From: Desulfobacillus sp041396245
Lineage (GTDB): Bacteria; Pseudomonadota; Gammaproteobacteria; Burkholderiales; Rhodocyclaceae
Direction of reading: 5' to 3'
NCBI GenBank assembly: GCA_041396245.1
Contig: JAWKYW010000020.1
Span: 1-38,329, forward strand
DNA: 38,329 bases
The position numbers and the translations under genes are program-made. Positions 1-7,201 of the stretch are shown here, one piece after another; positions within the stretch are counted from its first letter, which is position 1; the number at the start of each line of letters is the position of its first letter. A model generated the notes under the pieces. It worked only from the letters and a program-made list of their open reading frames with translations. It made no database searches and was not told where the DNA came from.

Positions 1-3000
1 CGTCAGGCCGTACAGCTCATACACCAGCCGGTCGATCTGCCTGTCGGTGGCGGCGATCTGGCGCTCGGCGAGGGTCTTGTCGTGGGCGGTCTTGGCGGCG
101 GCGAGGTCGCGGTGGAGCTTGAGCGTCTGTTCGACCAGGGCGACCATTTTTTCGTGGTGGGCGCGGTCCTGCTTGTCCTTGCGGTCGATGACGCGGATCG
201 GCACTTTCTTCATGTACTGGTAGATCAGGCGGTAGCGGTATTCGCCGGCGCGCATGCCGAAGGGGATGCTGATGTGGCCGATGGCGAACCAGAACAGGCG
301 GCTGTTGAGTATGCCGAGAAGGTAGCGGTCATCGGTACCCAGGCAGTAAGCGGTATTGGCGAGGTAGAAGCCAGTAGTGTCGAGCGTGAAGCGCGGCGCC
401 TTGCAAATGTCAGGGAAAACCAGTTTTGGCGCTTCTAGGGAGGCGTAGTAGTCGCAGGGGCGAAGCTCCCACCAGAACTCCCCCTGATCCTGGCGCTTGC
501 GCAGGGCATCGGCGAAAGACGCCAGGTGCTCCGCCAGCGCTGGATACTCGTTTGCCAGCCAATGCCACGCCTGTTTTTCCGTGGCATTCATCAACCCAGA
601 CTGTTGCCGCGTCCAGCCGTTGGGCAGCACGATGAGGTAGCGCGCGTCATCCTCGATGCGGTAGCGGCGAATGTCCTGTCCGCCGAGAAAAGACTTGATA
701 ACCTTATTGCAGGCCGGGTAGTTTTTCAGCAGCGCCGCCCGCTGCTCTGGCGAAATCTCGAAGGCTTCATTGAGGCCCGTCAGCAACCCTCGAAAGAATT
801 TCCCATCAACGTATTTTCCCAGCGGCACACCGGCCTTAACGATCTTCTCGAAGACCGCATTCTCCTCGTCGGATTTGAGCGACCAAGCCTCGGTGTTGAA
901 GCGCGCCTGCGGCACGGTGTAGCGGTGCGCGCGCACGTAGTCGTCGACATCGAGGCTCTCGAGCGAGGCGATGCGCGCGACCTCGATGCGCCCGGCCTTG
1001 GCGCCCCTCTCCAGCAACGGAATGCAGACGTAGGTGTCCTTGGCGTTGGCGAACACCGCCAGGCCGCCGAAATCGACCAGCCGCAGCACCGCCGCCTGCT
1101 GCTTCAGGGTCTCGCGCAGGGCGCGTCCGTAGCTGGCGCGCAGGAAGCTGCTGGAGACGATGATGCTGAACAGGCCGCCCTCGCGCAGCAGCGCGACGCC
1201 CTTTTCCATGAAGTAGGCGTAGAGGTCGGCAACGCCGTCATAGGACTCGTAATGCGACTGGAAGTAAGCCTTGAATTCGCTCAGCGATTCCTGGCGCACG
1301 TAGGGCGGATTGCCGATGACGGCGTCGAAGCCGCCCTTGCCCTCTCCCCCTGCCCCTCTCCCGCGCGCGGGAGAGGGGGGAAATACGCTGGGGAATTCGG
1401 CCGGCCAGTCGAAGGCGTTGATGCGGCGGCGCTCTTCCTCGTCGAGGTCGAGGCGGCCGTCGAAGAAGTCGGGGCCGATGAGGGAGTTGCCGCACTTGAT
1501 GTTGCCGTCGAGGTCGGGCAGGGCGCGCTCGTGGAAGAGCTTCATCTGCGCGTTGAGCGACTCGTCGGTCTCGCCCTCCAGCACCTTCAGCAGCAGCGAA
1601 AGCTTGGTGACTTCCACGGCCTGGGCGTCGATGTCGACGCCGTAAATGTTGTTCACCAGGATGCGCTTGCGTTCCGAGGCGGTGAGGCGCCACCCTTCCT
1701 TGGCGCGATAGAGCTTCGCGTCCTTGCCCTTGGCGTGCTTCTCCGGGTCGTTGGCGGCGTACCAGGCGAGGTGCCAGTCGAGGAGATGCTGGTAGGCGCC
1801 GATGAGGAAGGAGCCGGAGCCGCAGGCCGGGTCGAGGATTTTCAGCTTGGCGGCGTCCTTCGGCGACTGACTTTCCAGCAGCCGGCCGACGGTCTGCCTG
1901 ACGATGTAGTCGACGATATAGGTCGGCGTGTAATAGACGCCGCCGGCCTTCTTGACCTCGGGCTTTTCCTCGACTTTCGCCTGGCCGCCGGCGGTAAGGC
2001 GGATGACGCTGCCGAGGAAGCGCTCGTACACCTGGCCGAGGATGTCGGCCGGCAGCACCGAAAACTCGTAGGGGCTCTCCGGGTAGTAGAGCCCGTTGAG
2101 CAGGTCTTTCAGCAGCTTGTCGTCAACCTTCAGGCCGAGGGTGAATTCGTCCGGGCTGCCCGGGCGGTCCTTCTCGCTCCTGAAGTGGAACAGGCCGGAG
2201 TTGTAGCGCTCGTCGGCCTCGCGGAAGGCCTGCGCCAGGCGCGGGTAGATGTTGGGCCCGTTGGCCAGCCCCTGCAGGCGGTTGAGCGGCTCTATGCCGC
2301 GGTCCTCGCAGATGCGCAGGAAGACGATGCGGTCGATGGTGGCCTGCACGGCGAAATTGAGCTCGCGCGCGCCGATGCCGGGGTTGCGCAGGGCGAGGTT
2401 CTTCGCCAGCAGGTCGCGCCATTGCTCGATCTGGGCAAGGAATTCGGCATCCACCGTGGCGGTCCCGCGCTTGCCGAGGGCCGCGCGCGCGTAGCGGTCG
2501 AAGCTGCCCTTGAGTACCGCCTCTTTCGAGAAGACGGCGGCGATCTCGTCCCAGCGTTCGAGGTAGTCGCGGTAGGTGAGGTAGAGCAGCCGCCCCTTGG
2601 ACGGCTTGTCGTTGGGCGCCGGCTTGGCGCGGCAGTCGTAGACGGCGAATTCCTCGAAATCGGAGAGGATGGACAGCGGCAGGTTGGCCGACCAGGCGTA
2701 GCGGCGCAGTTGGTAGGCGGGAGCGATCTCCTCCTTGATGTAGACCGAGGGCTTCTTGGCTTCGAGGAAGAAGATGCGGCGGCCGCCAATGCGGAAGCTG
2801 TAGTCGGGCGCCTTGGTCGAGCCGCCGACCTTGATGGCGTCCTCGTGGATGACTTCGCGGAAGGCTTCGGCGTAATCCTGCGAGTTGTCGATGTCCCAGC
2901 CGAGCGCCTTGAAGAAGGGATCGAGGAAGTCGCGCCGCAGCAGGGTTTCGTTGTAGCCGCCGCCGCGATAGGCGTCGAGGTTGGCTTCGAAGCGCTCGAC

Positions 3001-3030
3001 GAGCTGGCGGATGACGGCGGGGGCGGGCAT
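1..3030 (-). CDS. Type IIG restriction-modification enzyme (Eco57I-like), 3' end cut by window edge
   Basis: A single polypeptide predicted to cleave DNA and methylate adenine in the same target. The 1010 codons in the window are open throughout and leave the left edge reading RLVYELYGLT, a typical near-C-terminal sequence of this family, so only a short tail is probably missing. The N-terminus has a PD-(D/E)xK nuclease pattern: APDYSF near residue 70 and FFLEAKKPS near 87-95. SAM-binding motif I DPACGSGSF is at about 400-408 and the catalytic motif GNPPYV at about 571-576. The rest fits a target-recognition region. The start ATG is supported by an upstream in-frame stop; no good Shine-Dalgarno site is seen. 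It lies 40 bases after uvrD on the same strand, so the two may be co-transcribed. Oddity: about 14 residues (PPSPARGRGAGGEG) just before the catalytic motif are encoded by a palindromic repeat. Specificity cannot be read from the sequence. Confidence 0.9.
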   Translation of the reverse strand, partial: MPAPAVIRQLVERFEANLDAYRGGGYNETLLRRDFLDPFFKALGWDIDNSQDYAEAFREVIHEDAIKVGGSTKAPDYSFRIGGRRIFFLEAKKPSVYIKEEIAPAYQLRRYAWSANLPLSILSDFEEFAVYDCRAKPAPNDKPSKGRLLYLTYRDYLERWDEIAAVFSKEAVLKGSFDRYARAALGKRGTATVDAEFLAQIEQWRDLLAKNLALRNPGIGARELNFAVQATIDRIVFLRICEDRGIEPLNRLQGLANGPNIYPRLAQAFREADERYNSGLFHFRSEKDRPGSPDEFTLGLKVDDKLLKDLLNGLYYPESPYEFSVLPADILGQVYERFLGSVIRLTAGGQAKVEEKPEVKKAGGVYYTPTYIVDYIVRQTVGRLLESQSPKDAAKLKILDPACGSGSFLIGAYQHLLDWHLAWYAANDPEKHAKGKDAKLYRAKEGWRLTASERKRILVNNIYGVDIDAQAVEVTKLSLLLKVLEGETDESLNAQMKLFHERALPDLDGNIKCGNSLIGPDFFDGRLDLDEEERRRINAFDWPAEFPSVFPPSPARGRGAGGEGKGGFDAVIGNPPYVRQESLSEFKAYFQSHYESYDGVADLYAYFMEKGVALLREGGLFSIIVSSSFLRASYGRALRETLKQQAAVLRLVDFGGLAVFANAKDTYVCIPLLERGAKAGRIEVARIASLESLDVDDYVRAHRYTVPQARFNTEAWSLKSDEENAVFEKIVKAGVPLGKYVDGKFFRGLLTGLNEAFEISPEQRAALLKNYPACNKVIKSFLGGQDIRRYRIEDDARYLIVLPNGWTRQQSGLMNATEKQAWHWLANEYPALAEHLASFADALRKRQDQGEFWWELRPCDYYASLEAPKLVFPDICKAPRFTLDTTGFYLANTAYCLGTDDRYLLGILNSRLFWFAIGHISIPFGMRAGEYRYRLIYQYMKKVPIRVIDRKDKQDRAHHEKMVALVEQTLKLHRDLAAAKTAHDKTLAERQIAATDRQIDRLVYELYGLT
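1339..1380. repeat. Palindromic GC-rich repeat inside the type IIG gene
   Basis: Bases 1353-1378 form a perfect 26-bp palindrome (arm CCCCTCTCCCGCG), preceded by a CCTCTCCCCCTG stretch. It resembles the CCCTCTCCC...GGGAGAGGG intergenic repeats common in proteobacteria, but here it lies in a coding frame that stays open. It encodes an extra Pro/Gly/Arg-rich loop between the conserved segments ending FPSVF and beginning GGFDAV. Confidence 0.85.
1851..1877 (-). repeat. AAAGTCAGTC-family repeat, copy in type IIG gene
   Basis: The exact core AAAGTCAGTC lies on the minus strand at 1865-1874, followed by GCCGAAGGACGCCG, a diverged form of the family tail. It is read in frame as the SQSPKDAAK segment just before SAM motif I. 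The tail is weaker than in copies B, E and F, so membership rests mainly on the core. Confidence 0.45.
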
Positions 3031-3070
3031 GGGCGCTATGTTAGCCGCATGGCGTCCACGGCGCCAGCAT

Positions 3071-5308
3071 TCAGACCGGCGTCAGCTTGGCCACCGACAA
3101 CGCCAGCCACTTGACGCCCTCGCGGCCGAAATTCACCTGCACGCGGGCGTCCGAGCCGGCGCCCTCGGCGTTGACGATCACGCCCTGGCCGAACTTGGCG
3201 TGCGCGACGTTCTGGCCGATGCGGAAGCCGTTTTGGGTGAGCGGTGAGCGGGGAACGGTGAGCGGAGGTGCGGGCAGGCGTCCCCCGCTTACCGCTTTCC
3301 GCTCACTGCTCACCGCTTTCAGGCGCGGCGTCAGCCACTTCAGCAACGCCTCGGGAATTTCGTCGAAGAAGCGCGAGGGCAGGTTGTAGCGCGTCTGGCC
3401 GTGCAGCATGCGTGTCTGGGCGTGCGAGAGGTAGAGGCGCTTGCGCGCCCGCGTCACGGCGACGTACATCAGGCGGCGCTCCTCCTCCAGACCTCCTCCC
3501 GATCCCTTCTGCTCGCGCACCGCGTTCTCGTGCGGGAAGAGGCCCTCCTCGATGCCGCTGATGAAGACGACGTCGAATTCGAGGCCCTTGGCCGAATGCA
3601 CGGTCATCAGCTGCAGGGCGTCGTCGCCCTCGCCGGCCTGGTGCTCGCCGGCTTCCAGCGAGGCGTGGGAGAGGAAGGCGGCGAGGTCGCCCGACAGTTC
3701 GCCCTCGGCGTCCGCCGTGCCTTCCTCGGCGACGAAATTGGCGGCGGCATTCACCAGCTCGTCGAGGTTGGCGAGGCGGTCCTGGCCTTCCTTCTCGGTC
3801 TGGTAGTGGGCGCGCAGGCCGGAGAGTGCCAGCACCTGCTCGACGGTCTCCGGCAGCGTCAGGCCTTCGCAGGCGGCCTTCAGCTTGTCGATGAGCGTGG
3901 CAAAGGCGGCCGCCTTGCCGCCGCCCTTCGCCGTGCTGTGAAGGCTGACTTTTACGGACTTCGCCGCATCCTGCAATTGCTCGATGGTCCTTACACCGAT
4001 GCCGCGCGCCGGGAAATTCACCACGCGCAGGAAGGCGCCGTCGTCGTCCGGATTGGCGATCAGGCGCAGGTAGGCCAGCGCGTGCTTGACTTCCTGGCGC
4101 TCGAAGAAGCGCAGGCCGCCATAGACGCGGTAGGGCAGGCCGGCGGAGAACAGGGCGTGCTCGAGCACGCGCGACTGGGCGTTGGAGCGGTAGAGCAGCG
4201 CCATCTCGCGCCGCGCCATGCCCTCGGCGGCAAGCGACTTGATCTCCTCGACGATCCAGCGCGCCTCCTCGGTGTCGTTGAAGGCCTCATAGACGCGGAT
4301 CGGTTCGCCCGAGCCGGCGTCGGTCCACAGGTTCTTGCCCAGCCGTGCGGCGTTGTTCTTGATGATGGCGTTGGCGGCATCGAGGATGTTGCCGTGCGAG
4401 CGGTAGTTCTGCTCCAGGCGGATGACGTTGTCGACGCGGAACTCGCGCTCGAAGTCGCGCATGTTGCCGACCTCGGCGCCGCGGAAGGCATAGATCGACT
4501 GGTCGTCGTCGCCCACGGCGAAGATGCAGGCGCCCTTGGGCGCCTCTGAATGGTCGCCCCCTTCCCCGGGAAGGGGGTTGGGGGGATGGCCCTCAGCTGG
4601 ATAGGCTGCAAGCAGGCGAAGCCAGCGATACTGCAGCCTATTGGTGTCCTGGAACTCGTCGACCAGGATGTGCCTGAAACGGCTCTGGTAATGCAGCCGT
4701 ATCGGTTCGTTGCGCTGCAGGAGTTCGTAGGAGCGCAGCAGCAGCTCGGCGAAGTCCACCACCCCTTCGCGCTGGCACAGGGCCTCGTATTCGCGATACA
4801 GCTCGACGCGCCTGCGCGTGTACTCGTCCCAGGCGTCGACCGCATCCGGCCTCAAGCCCGCCTCTTTCTGGCCGTTAATGAAGTTGGCCAGGTCCCGGGG
4901 CGGGAACTTTTCGTCGTCGACATTCAGCGCCTTGAGCAGCCGCTTGACCGCCGCCAGCTGGTCGGCCGAGTCGAGTATCTGGAACAGCTGCGGCAGGCCG
5001 GCGTCGCGGTGATGGGCGCGCAGCATGCGGTTGCACAGGCCGTGGAAGGTACCGATCCACATGCCGCGGGTATTGATCGGCAGCATGGCGGAAAGCCGCG
5101 TGAGCATCTCCTTCGCCGCCTTGTTGGTAAACGTGACGGCCAGCACGCCGTGCGGGCCGACCTGGCCGGTCTGGATCAGCCAGGCGATGCGCGTGGTGAG
5201 CACGCGCGTCTTGCCCGAACCGGCGCCGGCGAGAATGAGGGCGTGCTGCGGCGGCAGGGTGACGGCGGCGAGTTGCGGCGGGTTGAGCCCGCCCAGAAGA
5301 TTGGACAT
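3071..5308 (-). CDS. uvrD: ATP-dependent DNA helicase UvrD/PcrA
   Basis: Superfamily 1A 3'-5' helicase of nucleotide excision repair, mismatch repair and replication-fork clearance; 745 residues. Motifs in order: Walker A GAGSGKT near residues 29-35, motif II VDEFQDT, motif III GDDDQSIYAFRG, motif IV QNYRSH, motif V TVHSAKGLEFD and motif VI YVAVTRARKRLYL. The C-terminal stretch NVAHAKFGQGVIV, after the helicase core, is typical of UvrD/PcrA and argues against Rep. Two insertions are repeat-derived: residues ~239-252 (HPPNPLPGEGGDH) between motifs II and III, and residues ~660-690 between the core and the C-terminal domain. A third short repeat is at ~451-460. The start ATG is followed by the conserved LNPPQ...AV element. 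It is adjacent to and co-directional with the type IIG gene. The frame is intact despite the insertions, so a working protein is likely. Confidence 0.95.
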   Translation of the reverse strand: MSNLLGGLNPPQLAAVTLPPQHALILAGAGSGKTRVLTTRIAWLIQTGQVGPHGVLAVTFTNKAAKEMLTRLSAMLPINTRGMWIGTFHGLCNRMLRAHHRDAGLPQLFQILDSADQLAAVKRLLKALNVDDEKFPPRDLANFINGQKEAGLRPDAVDAWDEYTRRRVELYREYEALCQREGVVDFAELLLRSYELLQRNEPIRLHYQSRFRHILVDEFQDTNRLQYRWLRLLAAYPAEGHPPNPLPGEGGDHSEAPKGACIFAVGDDDQSIYAFRGAEVGNMRDFEREFRVDNVIRLEQNYRSHGNILDAANAIIKNNAARLGKNLWTDAGSGEPIRVYEAFNDTEEARWIVEEIKSLAAEGMARREMALLYRSNAQSRVLEHALFSAGLPYRVYGGLRFFERQEVKHALAYLRLIANPDDDGAFLRVVNFPARGIGVRTIEQLQDAAKSVKVSLHSTAKGGGKAAAFATLIDKLKAACEGLTLPETVEQVLALSGLRAHYQTEKEGQDRLANLDELVNAAANFVAEEGTADAEGELSGDLAAFLSHASLEAGEHQAGEGDDALQLMTVHSAKGLEFDVVFISGIEEGLFPHENAVREQKGSGGGLEEERRLMYVAVTRARKRLYLSHAQTRMLHGQTRYNLPSRFFDEIPEALLKWLTPRLKAVSSERKAVSGGRLPAPPLTVPRSPLTQNGFRIGQNVAHAKFGQGVIVNAEGAGSDARVQVNFGREGVKWLALSVAKLTPV
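3237..3326. repeat. GTGAGCGGTGAGC-type inverted repeat inside uvrD
   Basis: The left half contains repeated GGTGAGCGG units (3237-3270) and the right half the complementary CCGCTTACCGC...CTCACTGCTCACCGC (3285-3320), so a long hairpin is possible. A related element lies between holA and proA (18642-18716). Here it is in frame and encodes a basic, Pro/Ser-rich linker (for example KAVSSERKAVSGG) before the UvrD C-terminal domain. Confidence 0.8.
3929..3955 (-). repeat. AAAGTCAGTC-family repeat, copy A in uvrD
   Basis: Reads GTAAAAGTCAGCCTTCACAG followed by CACGGCG on the minus strand, one mismatch in the ten-base core. The flanks match the intergenic copy at 20059 closely (GTAAAAGTCAG and ACACGGCG). 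It encodes SVKVSLHSTA in frame. Confidence 0.6.
4555..4596. repeat. Palindromic repeat inside uvrD between helicase motifs II and III
   Basis: Bases 4557-4577 form a perfect inverted repeat around a central C (arm CCCCCTTCCC), followed by GTTGGGGGGATGGCCCT, a common proteobacterial intergenic repeat. In the uvrD frame it encodes GHPPNPLPGEGG, which is absent from ordinary UvrD proteins, where LLA is followed closely by the VGDDDQS motif. Confidence 0.8.
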
Positions 5309-5334
5309 TGGAAAAAACCGGGTTGCGAAGCGAA

Positions 5335-5340
5335 ATTATA
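5335..5340 (-). promoter_or_regulatory. Possible -10 element for uvrD
   Basis: A TATAAT hexamer on the minus strand lies 27 bases upstream of the uvrD start codon in an otherwise GC-rich leader. No convincing -35 hexamer is seen at 16-18 bases, so this is a weak call. Confidence 0.35.
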
Positions 5341-5357
5341 CTGCCAGCCGCAGCGGT

Positions 5358-5432
5358 CACCTCCCGTTGGCGGGTGCACCCCGAGGGCAGGGCAAACCCC
5401 GCCGGGAGAAGTACTCTCGGGGTGCGCCCGGC
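5358..5432. repeat. Imperfect inverted repeat between uvrD and the first kinase gene
   Basis: The arm GGGTGCACCCCGAG (about 5372-5385) faces CTCGGGGTGCGCCC (about 5416-5429). An inner pair CTCCCG...CGGGAG overlaps it. It fills most of the divergent spacer and ends directly before the ATG at 5435, so it could act as a hairpin in the leader of the kinase mRNA or have displaced the original promoter. Confidence 0.6.
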
Positions 5433-5434
5433 CC

Positions 5435-7186
5435 ATGCCAATTTACCGACAAGGCGAAAACGAATTGAAGACTCCTGACAACGCCGCGGCCTGTTCCGCC
5501 ACGGAATGGCTGACCATGGCGGGCGGCGACCGTGTCGTCAGCCTGGCGGCCGGCGTCACGCTGGCCGGCACGCTGATTTACGTGTTCCTGCTGCCCAGCC
5601 TGACCGGCCTCGACGATTACCGGCTCCTCGGACCGGCCTTCCTGATCCCCGTTTCGATCGCCTCCCTGCTGCTGGTCCGGCAGCGCAAGGCTTGTGTGGC
5701 CTACCTTGTGCTGCTGCTGGGCGTCCTGCTGGGCGTGACGGTTGCCGCCCTCATCGTCGCCGGCCTGCGCACCGGCATCGTCTTCGTCTATCCGGCCGTC
5801 ATCGTTGCCGCCATGGCGCTGGGTCCGCAATGGGTGCGCATCTTCGGCATGGCGACCATTGCCGCGGTGATCGGGATCGGCCTGGCCGAGCACTTCGCCC
5901 TGCTGCCCGCACCCCGGCTGTCGCCGACCTACATCCTCGGCCTGGCCTATACCCTGGTGCTGCTGGTCCTGACCATCGTCGCCTCGGCCATGGTGCGCGA
6001 ACAGCAACGCTGGCGCGACAAGGCCGCCGAGGCAACCCGTGCCCTGGGAAAAAGCCTGCATGCCCTGGCCGAGCGCGAGCGCGACCTGCGCCAGGTCATG
6101 AACAATGTGCCGGCCGGCATCTGCGCCTTCGACGGCTGGGTCTGCCGTTTCGCCAACAGCCATCTCGCCGCCTACTGCGGCTTCAGCGAGGAGGAAATCG
6201 TCGGCAGGCACTTGCGCGAGGTTCTGGGCGAAACCCATTTCGCCCTGGCCAGGCCCCATGTCGAACAGGCCCTGGCCGGCAAGCCGGTGCATTACCGCGG
6301 GCCGCACCCGTCGCCGGCCTTTGCCGGCCGATACATGATGTTCGTGCTGGTCCCCACCGCCCGGGAACCGGGGGGCGAGGCGGGCTTCTACGGCATTTTC
6401 TTCGACGTCACCCGCCATGAGCGCGCACGGCTCGAAGTCGAGCAGCTCAACCGCGATCTCGACCAGCGCGTGAAGGACAGGACGAATGACCTCGCCACCA
6501 CCAATCGCGAGCTGGAGTCCTTCGCCTACTCCATCTCCCACGACCTGCGGGCGCCCCTGCGCGGCATCGACGGCTTCAGCCACCTGCTGGCCGAGGAGTA
6601 TGCCGAGCGCCTTGACGAGACCGGCCGCGGCTACCTCGAGCGCGTGCGCGCCGCCGCCCAGCGCATGGGCCATCTCATCGACGACATCCTCGAGCTCTCG
6701 CGCGTCTCCCGCCAGGCCATGCGGCAGGAGCGCGTCGATCTCAGCCGCCTGGCGGCGGAACTCATGGACGAGATCCGCCAGGACGACCTCCTGCGCAAGA
6801 CCGATGTATCGATCTCACCGGACTGTGCCGCGCAGGGGGATCCGCGCCTGTTGCGCGTACTCATGCAGAACCTGCTGGAGAACGCCTGGAAATACACCGC
6901 CCGCCAGGCCAGTGCCCGCATCGCCTTCGGCACGGAAGCGCTCGACACGGGCGAGACGGCCTACTTCGTGCGCGACAACGGCGTCGGCTTCGACATGAAG
7001 TATGCCGACCGGCTGTTCTCGCCCTTCCAGCGGCTGCACAGCCCCGAGGCCTATCCCGGCTCGGGCATCGGCCTGGCCACGGTGGCGCGCATCGTCCATC
7101 GCCACGGCGGCCGCGTCTGGGCCGAATCGGCCCCGGGGCAGGGCACGACGCTGCGCTTCACGTTGGGAAGCCGGGGCGCTTTCTGA
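5435..7186 (+). CDS. Membrane-anchored PAS sensor histidine kinase (first of three)
   Basis: Predicted inner-membrane sensor kinase, 583 residues. About five or six hydrophobic segments (residues ~30-190) form an N-terminal membrane domain. A short linker follows, then one PAS domain (~215-335), a coiled-coil (EQLNRDLDQRVKDR) and a HisKA domain with phospho-acceptor His369 in SISHDLRAPLRG. The HATPase domain has N-box NLLENAWKYT, G1 DNGVGFD, F-box FSPFQRLH and G2 GSGIGLAT, so the catalytic core is complete. The start is uncertain: ATG 5435 is used, but TTG 5465 has AAGG ten bases upstream and ATG 5516 is also in frame. The frame stays open upstream into sequence antisense to uvrD, which is not coding here. 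Two longer paralogues follow immediately. The signal and the partner response regulator are not visible. Confidence 0.9.
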   Translation: MPIYRQGENELKTPDNAAACSATEWLTMAGGDRVVSLAAGVTLAGTLIYVFLLPSLTGLDDYRLLGPAFLIPVSIASLLLVRQRKACVAYLVLLLGVLLGVTVAALIVAGLRTGIVFVYPAVIVAAMALGPQWVRIFGMATIAAVIGIGLAEHFALLPAPRLSPTYILGLAYTLVLLVLTIVASAMVREQQRWRDKAAEATRALGKSLHALAERERDLRQVMNNVPAGICAFDGWVCRFANSHLAAYCGFSEEEIVGRHLREVLGETHFALARPHVEQALAGKPVHYRGPHPSPAFAGRYMMFVLVPTAREPGGEAGFYGIFFDVTRHERARLEVEQLNRDLDQRVKDRTNDLATTNRELESFAYSISHDLRAPLRGIDGFSHLLAEEYAERLDETGRGYLERVRAAAQRMGHLIDDILELSRVSRQAMRQERVDLSRLAAELMDEIRQDDLLRKTDVSISPDCAAQGDPRLLRVLMQNLLENAWKYTARQASARIAFGTEALDTGETAYFVRDNGVGFDMKYADRLFSPFQRLHSPEAYPGSGIGLATVARIVHRHGGRVWAESAPGQGTTLRFTLGSRGAF

Positions 7187-7201
7187 TATCTTGGGGCCGG
7201 C

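Noticed and set aside
526..3114. Long plus-strand open frame opposite the type IIG gene
   Set aside because: It is antisense to a frame with clear nuclease and methyltransferase motifs; its translation is Val/Ala/Glu/Arg-rich with no domain, typical of high-GC shadow frames.
3401..4549. Plus-strand open frame opposite uvrD
   Set aside because: Shadow of uvrD; the complete set of helicase motifs is on the other strand.
4550..5434. Upstream in-frame extension of the first kinase
   Set aside because: The extension lies antisense to uvrD motifs and crosses an inverted repeat; a kinase start at 5435 or later gives the expected membrane domain.
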